Below are positions 6,999 through 15,028 of a DNA stretch of 37,232 nucleotides, one piece after another. Below the pieces are notes generated by a model. That model made no database searches and was not told where the DNA came from. It was given only the letters and a program-made list of their open reading frames with translations. Each line of letters opens with the position of its first letter. Positions within the stretch are counted from its first letter, which is position 1. The translations under genes were made by a program, and so were the position numbers. This stretch comes from WS-7 sp036505295 (lineage in GTDB: Bacteria; Eisenbacteria; RBG-16-71-46; SZUA-252), in the NCBI GenBank assembly GCA_036505295.1, contig DASXTQ010000106.1:1-37232 (forward strand), read 5' to 3'.

Positions 6999-7886
6999 AT
7001 GATCCTGGCGCAGATGTTCGGTTCGAGCGCTCTTGTTTGGGATGGAACGCAGATGCTGCCGGCCTCGCTGGGTCCGAAGCTCAGATCCAAGTCCAAGGGC
7101 CGCTCGAACGTGCTGGCGGTCGGGGATTCTGTGGAGGTTGAGCGTGACGCCGAAGATGCCCTCTCCATCGTCTCGATCGGACCCCGCCGGACCTCTCTGG
7201 CGCGCGCTGGCGGCGAGGGGCAGGAGGCTCAGATCGTCGCGGCGAACGCCGAGCAGGCGGTGATCGTTACCTCGGCGGCCGAGCCTCCGTTCCGTCCGGG
7301 GCTCGTGGACCGGTGGGCGCTCCTCGCTCACCGCGGCGGCATCAGCCCGATGCTGTGCCTCAACAAGGCGGATCTCGTCACCCGCGAGGAAGCGGAGGGA
7401 ATGATCGCCGACGCGGCGATCCCGCTTCCCTTCGTGCTCGTGAGCGCCAAGAGCGGTTCGGGAATCGACGAGCTGAAGGAAACGATCCAGGGAATCACGT
7501 CGGTGTTTGTAGGGCACTCTGGAGTCGGCAAGTCCTCGTTGCTGCGCCGCCTCATTCCCGAGGAGCAGATCGTGACCGGAACGCTGAGCGAAAAATCGGG
7601 AAAGGGCCGCCACACGACGTCGAGCGCGCGGCTCTACTGCCTGCCTGAGGGAGGCCTGGTCATCGATACTCCCGGCGTGCGGAGCGTCGCTCTGGGAGGG
7701 ACCGGTCCCGCCGAGGTCGCAAGCGTGTTCCCGGAAATCCAGGACGCCCCGCCGTGCCGGTTCACCTCGTGCACGCATCGGATGGAACCCGGCTGCTCGG
7801 TGCTTGCGGGCGTTCAGGCCGGAGCCATCCCCGGGAACGTCTACGCGCGCTACCGGAAGCTTCTCCTCGAGGTCCTCGTCTCGTGA
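6999..7886 (+). CDS. rsgA: ribosome small-subunit-dependent GTPase RsgA
   Basis: A 295-aa circularly permuted GTPase that acts in late 30S ribosome maturation. After an OB-fold N-terminus (about 1-70) the G motifs come in the permuted order G4 NKAD (122-125), G1 GHSGVGKSS (172-180), G3 DTPG (223-226), followed by the C-terminal zinc finger with C253, C258, H260 and C266. Length and motifs are standard. The final codons overlap the next gene as GTGA, so nagZ translation is coupled. The promoter is immediately upstream. Confidence 0.95.
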   Translation: MILAQMFGSSALVWDGTQMLPASLGPKLRSKSKGRSNVLAVGDSVEVERDAEDALSIVSIGPRRTSLARAGGEGQEAQIVAANAEQAVIVTSAAEPPFRPGLVDRWALLAHRGGISPMLCLNKADLVTREEAEGMIADAAIPLPFVLVSAKSGSGIDELKETIQGITSVFVGHSGVGKSSLLRRLIPEEQIVTGTLSEKSGKGRHTTSSARLYCLPEGGLVIDTPGVRSVALGGTGPAEVASVFPEIQDAPPCRFTSCTHRMEPGCSVLAGVQAGAIPGNVYARYRKLLLEVLVS

Positions 7887-9403
7887 CCTCCGCGGAGTTG
7901 GAAGCGCGTCTCGGCGAGCTCCTGATCGTCGGGTTCCCCGGAACCGAGTTCACGGCCGGGGACCGGGAGCGGCTCCAGCGCCTGCGGCCCTCGGGGGTCA
8001 TCTTCTTCGCGGTGAATTTCCAGGATCCTGACCAGACGTCCAGAATCACCCGGGCGGTGCACGAAACCATCGGAACCCCCGAGCTTCCAGCTCTTGTCGG
8101 CGTCGACGAAGAGGGGGGAATTGTCTCCCAGATCGCCGGCTTTTGGGAGGTGCCCCCATCGGCACGCGCGGTCGCTTCTTCCGGGGGGCCCCCGCTCGTC
8201 AAGGATCTCGCCCAGCGCACCGCGCGCCGTCTCCTGGCGCTCGGGATCAATTTGAACTTTGCTCCCGTCCTCGACATCGACTCGAACCCGGCGAATCCGG
8301 TCATCGGGATTCGAAGCTTTGGCAGCTCGGTCTCCCAGGTGACCGCCTGCGGGCGCGCCGCGGTCGAGGGAATTCTCGCGACCGGAGTCATCCCCGTTGT
8401 GAAGCACTTCCCGGGCCACGGGGATACGAGCCAGGACTCGCACGTGGTGCTGCCGACCGTAACCGCCGACCGGGCACGGATGGACCTTCGGGAGCTTCGC
8501 CCCTTCGAAGCCGCCGTCAATTGGGGCGTGCCTGTCGTGATGACCGCGCACGTCCACGTTCCCGCCGTGGAGCCCGACCCGACGCTGCCGGCCACGATCT
8601 CGCGCCGGGTCGTGACCGAGCTCCTCCGGGGTAAGATGAAGTTCGGCGGGGTCGTCGTCACCGACGCCCTCGAGATGGCGGGCGTGGCCTCCATCGCGCC
8701 TTACGGGGAGATCGCGGTCCGCGCGATCGAGGCGGGGTGCGACCTCCTTCTCTACTCCAAGCCCTCCCCCGGACCCGAGGAGGCGATCACCGCGCTGCGC
8801 GAGGCGCTCCGATCGGGGCGCCTGACCGAGGAGCGAGTCGCCGCGTCCCTGAACCGGATCCGGACGCTCCGCGCCGCGAGCGCCGCGCGCCCCCATCCGT
8901 GGAGCGATTCACTCGAGCGCGAGTCGCGCCAACTCATCACCCCTGAGGAGCTGGAACGGATCGCGGAGGGCGCGATGCGGGTGCTCAAGCAGGGGGCGGG
9001 GGGAGTCCCGCTGCGGAATCCGGTCGACGTCCTGGAGGTGAATCGGCCTGCGTCGCGCGCCGGGATGGCCGATCTGTTGCGCGCGCACGGCATGACGGTG
9101 CGGGAGGTCGACCCCGACGATTCGACGTGGCCCAAACGGCTCGAGGGTACGGCACTTCTCACGCTCGCGGCGCGCGGTGCCTTGTCGCCGGAGGACGAGG
9201 CGGTCGCCCGCGCATGGCTCAAGCGGTACCCGGAAACGGTGGCCGTCGCGTCGCTGAACCCGCACGTCGCGGACGGGTGGGGGGAGGTGCGGACCCTCCT
9301 CACGACCTTCGACAACACGCCGGCCAGCCGCCGCGCGCTCGCCAAGCGCCTCGCGGGAGCCGTCGATCTGGCGAAGCCGAGGCGGGCGCCGAGAACGGCG
9401 TAG
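7883..9403 (+). CDS. nagZ: family 3 glycoside hydrolase, NagZ-like beta-N-acetylhexosaminidase
   Basis: A 506-aa protein beginning at GTG overlapping the rsgA stop. The TIM-barrel part (about 1-350) has GVDEEGG (D75), the NagZ signature KHFPGHGDTSQDSH (174-187) and the nucleophile in VVTDALEMAG (D261). NagZ removes N-acetylglucosamine from muropeptides during cell-wall recycling. Unlike classical NagZ (about 340 aa), it carries about 150 extra residues resembling the GH3 C-terminal alpha/beta domain. No signal peptide is visible, so a cytoplasmic location is likely, though the longer form resembles exported hexosaminidases of other phyla. Confidence 0.87.
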   Translation: MTSAELEARLGELLIVGFPGTEFTAGDRERLQRLRPSGVIFFAVNFQDPDQTSRITRAVHETIGTPELPALVGVDEEGGIVSQIAGFWEVPPSARAVASSGGPPLVKDLAQRTARRLLALGINLNFAPVLDIDSNPANPVIGIRSFGSSVSQVTACGRAAVEGILATGVIPVVKHFPGHGDTSQDSHVVLPTVTADRARMDLRELRPFEAAVNWGVPVVMTAHVHVPAVEPDPTLPATISRRVVTELLRGKMKFGGVVVTDALEMAGVASIAPYGEIAVRAIEAGCDLLLYSKPSPGPEEAITALREALRSGRLTEERVAASLNRIRTLRAASAARPHPWSDSLERESRQLITPEELERIAEGAMRVLKQGAGGVPLRNPVDVLEVNRPASRAGMADLLRAHGMTVREVDPDDSTWPKRLEGTALLTLAARGALSPEDEAVARAWLKRYPETVAVASLNPHVADGWGEVRTLLTTFDNTPASRRALAKRLAGAVDLAKPRRAPRTA

Positions 9404-9438
9404 GGGCGCCCGCGGAACGAACGCCGGGGCCAAACGAA

Positions 9439-9472
9439 ACGGGCGGCGCCTTTGGGGCGCTGCCCGTGTTTT
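9439..9472. terminator. bidirectional intrinsic terminator
   Basis: A 12-bp stem (9439-9450 with 9456-9467, one G-U pair) has a 5-nt loop. It is followed by GTTTT on the plus strand and by TTTCGTTT on the minus strand. It lies between the convergent nagZ and HMA-protein genes and can end both transcripts. Confidence 0.85.
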
Positions 9473-9496
9473 CGATCGCTCGATTCTAACGGACGA

Positions 9497-9982
9497 TCAG
9501 ACCTTATCCTTCTTGGCCGCGACCGGGGAGGGGTTCGACCCGGCGGCCATCATCTTCATGAGTTCTTCGCGCGCCTTCGGGCCCTTGGCCTTGAACGTGC
9601 AGGCGAAGCCGGCTTCCTTGATCGCCTTCGCAATCGCCTTCTGGTTCAGCTTCTGGTCCCCCGCGACGTAGGCGGTCTTCGTGTCCAGATCGACCTTCGC
9701 GCAGAGCACGCCCTTCTGCGCCATCGCCGTGGTCTGGATCTTGTCCACGCACGAGCCGCAGTGGGCGGTGGGAACCGCGTAGCTGAATACCGCGGTGTTG
9801 GCGCCGAACGTGCACTGGCCCTTGGCCTGCGCCGAGGAGCCGACCGTGCAGTGCGATCCGGCGGCGGTCTGTTTGGCTGCGCCTTCTGACTTGCCCGAAC
9901 ACGTGCTGCCGCCGGCCCAAGCCGAACCGGCAAGGCTCATGACGGCCAAAACCGCGGGAACGATCATAGTCCTACGCTTCAT
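9497..9982 (-). CDS. exported heavy-metal-associated (HMA) domain protein
   Basis: A 161-aa protein with a signal peptide (MKRR start, core 7-20, AWA cut near 23), a Cys-containing low-complexity region (C28, C45, C57) and an HMA-like ferredoxin-fold domain (about 65-130) with the metal-site pair C75-G-S-C78 preceded by His. HMA domains bind Cu, Hg or Zn; the usual M-x-C-x-x-C is replaced by A-H-C-G-S-C. The C-terminus is Lys-rich. AGGAGAG precedes the ATG at 9982. No metal transporter or regulator is nearby; it lies 76 nt after the amidase gene on the same strand, so it may be a periplasmic metal scavenger or chaperone. Confidence 0.78.
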   Translation of the reverse strand: MKRRTMIVPAVLAVMSLAGSAWAGGSTCSGKSEGAAKQTAAGSHCTVGSSAQAKGQCTFGANTAVFSYAVPTAHCGSCVDKIQTTAMAQKGVLCAKVDLDTKTAYVAGDQKLNQKAIAKAIKEAGFACTFKAKGPKAREELMKMMAAGSNPSPVAAKKDKV

Positions 9983-10058
9983 GAGGCTCTCCTTTCGAGG
10001 ATTTACGGTGTTCCAGCCACACCCCGAGTGTACACCGCGCGCCCTGAGTGGTCTCCAG

Positions 10059-11303
10059 CTAATTGGAGGCGCTCCGGGCATGGTTTTTCATGTAGGCCTG
10101 CACCCCTTCCGCGAGCCGCTCCGCCACCTTGGACTGGAACTGGGCGTCCTTGAGCATCGCTGCTTCGCGCGGGTTCGAGATGAACGCGGTCTCGACCAGA
10201 ACCGAGGGAATCTCCGGCGCCTTGAGCACGACAAAGCCCGCCTGCTTCACGCCGCGCGTGCTCAAGCGGTCCTCGTCCCGGAGCGCGTCGACCAGGTTCT
10301 CCGCCAGCTCGCTGCTGCGCCGGACGGTGTCGTTTTGCTTCAGATCGAAGAGGATCCCCAGGAGGTCCTCCCCCGTTTCGGGGGGCACGCCTCCGATCAA
10401 GTCGGCGGCGTTCTCCGCCTCGGCGAACGATCGCGAAGCTTCGTCGGTCGCGCCCGTGAGCGAGAGGAAATAGACCTCGGTGCCGGTCGCGTCGCGATTC
10501 CGGCTCGCGTTGCAGTGGATGCTGATCATGATGTCCGCCTGGTACTTCCGCGCAAGCTCGATCCGCTTCCGCAGCGGGATGAAATAATCCCCCGCGCGGG
10601 TGAGAAACGCGCTCACGCCGGAGATCTGCTCCAATTCCCACCTCAGCTTCTTCGCGATCGCCAGGACGACGTCCGCCTCGGGCAGCCTTCGATAGCCGAG
10701 CGCGCCGGTGTCGTCCCCGCCGTGCCCGGGATCGATCGCGACGACGAGCCGCTTGGATTTCTTGATCTCGCTCAGCTGCTGCTCCAGCTTGAGGTCGGCT
10801 TGGGGATTGGGAGGCGCCGGCACGTCGATGACGATGCGGTCCGGGATGCCGTCCGCCGCGGCGAGGACGAAGGCGAGCGGTGTCGTCGCCTGTTTGAGGC
10901 CGACCCGGATCAGGACTCCCGAATCGGAGACTACCGGGAAGATGTCGGCTACCAGGCTGTCCCCGACGAACTCTGAGGTCACCGCGATCGATTTCCGCAT
11001 TTTCGGGATCGAGATTTCGTACGCGGTCGGGCCCGCGAGGCGGAACCGAGGTTCGACGGCGGGCGGACCGGAAAGATCGAATACGAGCCTCGTGTGGTCG
11101 GGCGCGGTCCAGAAACGGATCCGGACAAGCTCGGGCGCGGGCCTGGGGGCGCGCGGGGGTGTCCTCGCGGCGTCACGCGGAGCCGCCGTCCCGGCCCCCA
11201 AAGATAGAACGGCCACCACCCCGCAAACGGTGAGGCCCGTCCGAAGCCCCCGTCCTTGGGGCCTATGGCCGGGCCAAACCGAGTGCGGCCGAGGCGTGTT
11301 CAA
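10059..11303 (-). CDS. amiC: N-acetylmuramoyl-L-alanine amidase with AMIN domain
   Basis: A 414-aa periplasmic amidase that cuts peptide stems from peptidoglycan, usually at the septum. It has a signal sequence (about 18-41), an AMIN-type beta domain (about 57-162) and an Amidase_3 domain with zinc ligands H194 (DPGHGG), E209 and H263 (SIHCNAS) and catalytic E371 (VLVETAFISN). No ATG fits; the TTG at 11303, 10 nt after the protease stop, gives a plausible signal peptide and is the chosen start, with moderate certainty. It follows the protease gene directly and precedes the HMA gene. Confidence 0.92.
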   Translation of the reverse strand: MNTPRPHSVWPGHRPQGRGLRTGLTVCGVVAVLSLGAGTAAPRDAARTPPRAPRPAPELVRIRFWTAPDHTRLVFDLSGPPAVEPRFRLAGPTAYEISIPKMRKSIAVTSEFVGDSLVADIFPVVSDSGVLIRVGLKQATTPLAFVLAAADGIPDRIVIDVPAPPNPQADLKLEQQLSEIKKSKRLVVAIDPGHGGDDTGALGYRRLPEADVVLAIAKKLRWELEQISGVSAFLTRAGDYFIPLRKRIELARKYQADIMISIHCNASRNRDATGTEVYFLSLTGATDEASRSFAEAENAADLIGGVPPETGEDLLGILFDLKQNDTVRRSSELAENLVDALRDEDRLSTRGVKQAGFVVLKAPEIPSVLVETAFISNPREAAMLKDAQFQSKVAERLAEGVQAYMKNHARSASN

Positions 11304-11313
11304 CCGCTCGCGA

Positions 11314-12813
11314 TCATCCTTCAGGATCCACCGCCAAGAACTGCGTCGAATCACCACGTTTGACGAGGAGGATGATCGGCTTCCTCGGATTCTTCGTCTT
11401 GGCTTTATCGATCGCGGCATTGTAATCGCTGACGTCTCTCACCTTGGCGTCATTCACTTCCTTGATGATATCGCCACGCGCGACGCCGGCGTCATCGGCC
11501 GGGCTCCCTTGCGTGACTTCGGTGACGACGACCCCGGTCTTCTCGCGGACGTCGTTCTCCTTCGCGAATTCTCCGGTCACGGGTTCCACCGACAGTCCCA
11601 GGATTTCCGTAGGGGGAGCGGTCCTCCGCCCGAGGAGCTTCTCATCCGGACGCTCGCCAAGGCGAACGTAGATGTCGCGTGGCTGCCCTTCCCGAAGCAC
11701 GTGCACGCGGACCCTCTTATTGACGGGCGTGTCGGCGACGAGGAGCCGGAAGTTCTGAACGTCCGAGACCTTCCTGCCATCGAACTCGGTGATCACGTCC
11801 TTCACGTGAAAGCCGGCGCTGTCGGCCGGGGTGTTCTCGTTCACGCTCGCGACAAGCACGCCGGAGACGTTCCTGAGACCCCAGGAATCGGCCAGCTCAG
11901 GCGTCAGCTCCTGGGGCGCGATTCCGAGCCAGCCGCGCGTGACCTTGCCGTGCGCGATCAGCTGGCCGGAGATGTGCTTCGCCATGTTGATCGGAATTGC
12001 GAATCCAATCCCTTCGCCCGATGGGTTGATCGCGGTGTTGATTCCGATCGCTTCGCCGTGGATGTTGAGCAACGGTCCGCCGCTGTTCCCGAAATTGATG
12101 GAGGCGTCGGTCTGGATGAAATCCTGGTACGCGGGCGCGCCGCCGACAATGGACAGATTCGTACGCCCCTTACCGCTGATGACCCCGACGGTCAACGTGC
12201 CCGAGAGCTCGCCGAGCGCGTTTCCAATCGCGACCGCCCAATCGCCGATTCGAACGTCATCGGAATCGCCGAGCGGCACCGTCGGAAGATCGCCGTCGGC
12301 GTTGATCTTGATGACCGCAACGTCCGTGCTGGGGTCGCTGCCCACCACCTTGGCCTTGAACTTGCGTTTGTCGTTCAGGATCACCGTGATGTCGGACGCG
12401 TCCCGGATGACGTGGTTGTTCGTCAGGATCCGGCCGTCCTTCTCGATGATGAAACCCGAGCCGCTGCTTGGGATCCTCATCGTTCGCGGTGTCTTGGGTT
12501 GGTTGGGTTGATCCGGGAAAAGCCGCTTGAAGAAGTCGCCGTACGGACCCTCGAAGTTCAACTGAGGGGATCCGTCCCCATCCACCGTCCTCTTGGTATC
12601 GATGGTCACCACCGCGGGAAGCACCCGGTCGGCGATCTGCGTGAAGGGACTGTCGAGCGACGTCACCGCGGGTACGCTGCTCTCTTTCGCCTGGGTGATC
12701 GGCGAGAGGCTGAGGTTCCCCGCGAGAATGAACCCCACCACGATTCCGATTGCCAGGATCCCGCCCGCGAGAATCAATACCTTCGCGGCACGGATGGTCT
12801 CCTTCGATTCCAT
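11314..12813 (-). CDS. degP: DegP/HtrA-family periplasmic serine protease
   Basis: A 499-aa Do-family protease with an N-terminal membrane anchor or signal (about 10-31), a trypsin-like domain with the triad H134 (TNNHVI), D164 (STDVAVIKI) and S244 (GNSGGPL), and two PDZ domains (about 290-385 and 400-495). The family degrades or refolds damaged envelope proteins. A GGAGGAAGAGGG stretch precedes the ATG. It is the middle gene of the minus operon, 45 nt after the small coiled-coil gene and 10 nt before the amidase start, an envelope-maintenance cluster. Confidence 0.95.
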   Translation of the reverse strand: MESKETIRAAKVLILAGGILAIGIVVGFILAGNLSLSPITQAKESSVPAVTSLDSPFTQIADRVLPAVVTIDTKRTVDGDGSPQLNFEGPYGDFFKRLFPDQPNQPKTPRTMRIPSSGSGFIIEKDGRILTNNHVIRDASDITVILNDKRKFKAKVVGSDPSTDVAVIKINADGDLPTVPLGDSDDVRIGDWAVAIGNALGELSGTLTVGVISGKGRTNLSIVGGAPAYQDFIQTDASINFGNSGGPLLNIHGEAIGINTAINPSGEGIGFAIPINMAKHISGQLIAHGKVTRGWLGIAPQELTPELADSWGLRNVSGVLVASVNENTPADSAGFHVKDVITEFDGRKVSDVQNFRLLVADTPVNKRVRVHVLREGQPRDIYVRLGERPDEKLLGRRTAPPTEILGLSVEPVTGEFAKENDVREKTGVVVTEVTQGSPADDAGVARGDIIKEVNDAKVRDVSDYNAAIDKAKTKNPRKPIILLVKRGDSTQFLAVDPEG

Positions 12814-12858
12814 TCCCTCTTCCTCCGTAGCCTGCGTCCCATGTGGACGCTGGCTCCA

Positions 12859-13191
12859 CTATTGGGTTCTAGCCTCATCGGAGCCTCGGGACCGAATCGC
12901 CCTGAGCTCCTCTTCCTTGGCCGTCATCACTTCCTCGATGGATTGAACCAGCGCCTTGAGACGCAGCGCTTCTGGATCCTGGGTCAGGTCTCCGATCTTC
13001 TCCTCCGACCACAAGGCGAGCACTCGCGCGCCGAGATCGGCGTTGGCCCGGTTCCGGCCGCGGCGGAGCGAAACCAGATCGACTCGGAGCACGCCCGTAC
13101 GGACGGCCCGCTCCGCTTCTCTGCGGGCCCGTTCCGACACGGAGCGCACATCCTCTTGAACACGACCCCAAAATTTCGAAGTGCTGGTCAT
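12859..13191 (-). CDS. small coiled-coil protein of unknown function
   Basis: A 110-aa charged, helix-forming protein without signal or membrane segment. The first 45 residues are Arg/Glu-rich helix; the second half (LGARVLALWSEEKIGDL, then an EALRLKALVQSIEEV helix) reads like a short coiled coil. I do not recognise a family. It has a clear sigma-70 promoter 28 nt upstream and is the first gene of the operon leading into degP and the amidase, so a cytoplasmic role linked to envelope stress is conceivable but unsupported. Confidence 0.65.
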   Translation of the reverse strand: MTSTSKFWGRVQEDVRSVSERARREAERAVRTGVLRVDLVSLRRGRNRANADLGARVLALWSEEKIGDLTQDPEALRLKALVQSIEEVMTAKEEELRAIRSRGSDEARTQ

Positions 13192-13225
13192 AACCTCTCA
13201 ATTCGCAAGCTGTTGCCCTGCATCC

Positions 13226-13255
13226 ACTCTAGGAAGGCACGGCGTCGTCTGTCAA
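13226..13255 (-). promoter_or_regulatory. sigma-70 promoter of the coiled-coil/degP/amidase operon
   Basis: TTGACA (13255-13250), an 18-nt spacer and TAGAGT (13231-13226) on the minus strand. The predicted start near 13219 gives a 28-nt leader containing GAGAGG before the ATG at 13191. Confidence 0.75.
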
Positions 13256-13314
13256 GGTTGTAGTACCGCTTTCGGAGAGCACCGGTTCCCGTTCCGGTTG
13301 GAACCGAAGCGCGC

Positions 13315-13342
13315 TTGCCGGTGCCGTTGCGCCGTTTATACT
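13315..13342 (+). promoter_or_regulatory. promoter of lpxH
   Basis: TTGCCG (13315-13320), a 16-nt spacer and TATACT (13337-13342) end 8 nt before the lpxH ATG at 13351. Transcription should begin at or within 2 nt of the ATG; no Shine-Dalgarno site is present. Confidence 0.65.
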
Positions 13343-13350
13343 GACGCGCC

Positions 13351-14097
13351 ATGCCCGAGCCCAGATGCGCCTTTTTTGTCGCGGACGCCCACCTGGGCCA
13401 GGGAACTCCCGAGTCCAATCGGGAGCGGGAACGCGACCTCCTCCGTCTATTCGACATCGTCCGTGCGGAGCGAGCCGCCCTTTACGTCGCCGGCGACCTA
13501 TTCGATTTCTGGTTCGAGTACGGGCACGCGATCCCAAAGCGCTACGTAGCCGTGCTTCAAAGGCTGGGTGAGCTGCGACGTGCGGGGCTTCCCGTTACAT
13601 ACGTCGGCGGGAATCATGACTTCTGGATTGGAGATTACCTGCGGCGGGAGCTCGACGTTACGTTCACCGACGAGTCGCTCCCCCTCACGATCCAGGGCAG
13701 GCGCATCCTTCTCGCGCATGGGGACGGAATGGGTCCGGGGGACCGCGGCTACAAGCTCCTGAAGCGGGTGCTCCGGAACGCGGTCGCGCGCTGGCTCTTC
13801 CGCTGGATTCATCCCGACATCGGCATCCCGCTCGCCACGATGACCTCGCACACGAGCCGCCATCACGCCCCCCGCGCGCTGCGGGGCGAGGGGTGGCTCT
13901 TGGAGACGCTCGCGCGCCCGGTCTTCCATGCCGGGTTCGACGCCCTGGTGCTGGCGCACTACCACAGTCCGGTGCATCGGCGGGAAAGCGAGGGGGAGCT
14001 GGTCGTCCTCGGAGATTGGATCGAGCAGAGGAGTTACGCGCGGCTCGAAGGAGGCGTGTTTCGGCTCGAGGATCTTCGGGACGGACCGGCCCTTTAG
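13351..14097 (+). CDS. lpxH: UDP-2,3-diacylglucosamine diphosphatase LpxH
   Basis: A 248-aa calcineurin-like phosphoesterase. The metal-site motifs are D12-A-H14, GDLFDFW (D49), GGNHDFW (N88, H89), AHGDG (H123) and AHYHSP (H203, H205). LpxH hydrolyses UDP-2,3-diacylglucosamine to lipid X in lipid A synthesis at the inner membrane, implying a lipopolysaccharide-type outer membrane. Length and the GDLFDFWFEYG signature favour LpxH over other phosphoesterases. The gene stands alone; its stop overlaps the convergent porV-like gene by 4 nt. Confidence 0.92.
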   Translation: MPEPRCAFFVADAHLGQGTPESNRERERDLLRLFDIVRAERAALYVAGDLFDFWFEYGHAIPKRYVAVLQRLGELRRAGLPVTYVGGNHDFWIGDYLRRELDVTFTDESLPLTIQGRRILLAHGDGMGPGDRGYKLLKRVLRNAVARWLFRWIHPDIGIPLATMTSHTSRHHAPRALRGEGWLLETLARPVFHAGFDALVLAHYHSPVHRRESEGELVVLGDWIEQRSYARLEGGVFRLEDLRDGPAL

Positions 14098-15008
14098 AGG
14101 CGCGCCGTGACCGAAAAGAAATGCGACGTGCCCAGATCGGAGGAGAGAGGCACGAGCGCGTAATCGAAATGGAAGCGGCTCCGGATCAGCCCCACGCCGA
14201 AGCTCAATCTCTCGTCGTCGTAGCCGAACTTGGCCCCCGCCCGAAGTGCGAGCCGCTCCTTGTAATCGAGCTCGCCGCCGACGTGGAAGCGCGTGTCGTC
14301 CCCCGTCGCCTTGCGCACCTCCGCGCTGAGCGTGCCCTTCCCCTCGACGCTCGGGATCGCGCGCGAAAGCGAAGCCCCCGCGCGCACCGTCGTCGGTAAC
14401 TTAAAGGACTCCGACACGAACTTCGCGTCGCCGCCCAGATTCTGTACCGCCGCGCCCAGCGCCACCCCGGTCTTCCCGATTCCAAGCCGGCCGCCCAAAT
14501 CGAAGGCGACCGCCGTCGCGTTCTCCTGGGCGATCATCTCGCGGATGAATTTCACCGCGACGCCTCCGGCCGCCTGCGGCGCGAAGCGGTACGCGTAGGC
14601 GCCGGTCACGGCGAGATCGTTGAAGCCGAAATGGCCGATGAGATTGCCCACGTCGTCGCGCTCCTCGAACTCCGAGGTGTAGAAGCCCGAGAGCCCGAAG
14701 CCGAACGTGCCGGGTCCCAGCGAGCCGGAGACCGCCGCGAATTCCTGCCGGAAGTCCTGAATCCACTCGTTGTGCATCACGAGAAGCTGGGTTCCCTCCG
14801 CGTTCGCGAGGCCGGCGGGGTTCCAGTAGACCGCCGTCGGATCGTCCGCGAGCGCGACGTAGGCGCTCCCCATTCCCATGGGGCGCGCGCCGACGCCGAG
14901 CTTCAGGAAAGCGAAACCCGCTTCCCCCGCGGCGAGCGTCAACGCCGGAGTGAGGATCATCCAGAGCAGCGCGAGTACCAGCACCTGCGAGCGAAGGAAA
15001 CGATGCAT
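14094..15008 (-). CDS. PorV/PorQ-family outer-membrane protein
   Basis: A 304-aa protein with a signal peptide (1-27) and the family opening AFLKLGVGARPMGMGSAYVALADDPTAVYWNPAGL (about 33-66, described here by its key GVGARPMGMG and NPAG elements), followed by beta-barrel strands ending in an ARL terminus. PorV is an outer-membrane shuttle of the Bacteroidota type IX secretion system that carries cargo with C-terminal sorting domains; PorV-like proteins also occur widely in FCB-group genomes without proven function. GAGGAGA precedes the ATG at 15008. It lies 20 nt after a protease gene whose C-terminus looks like such a sorting domain. Confidence 0.85.
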   Translation of the reverse strand: MHRFLRSQVLVLALLWMILTPALTLAAGEAGFAFLKLGVGARPMGMGSAYVALADDPTAVYWNPAGLANAEGTQLLVMHNEWIQDFRQEFAAVSGSLGPGTFGFGLSGFYTSEFEERDDVGNLIGHFGFNDLAVTGAYAYRFAPQAAGGVAVKFIREMIAQENATAVAFDLGGRLGIGKTGVALGAAVQNLGGDAKFVSESFKLPTTVRAGASLSRAIPSVEGKGTLSAEVRKATGDDTRFHVGGELDYKERLALRAGAKFGYDDERLSFGVGLIRSRFHFDYALVPLSSDLGTSHFFSVTARL

Positions 15009-15028
15009 GAAGGTCTCCTCGATGAGCC

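Noticed and set aside
10708..13263. 851-aa plus-strand open frame
   Set aside because: It lies opposite degP and the amidase; its residues are the antisense reading of GC-rich codons and match no domain. Similar long antisense frames at 15920-18202, 22367-24490 and 28248-30032 were rejected for the same reason.
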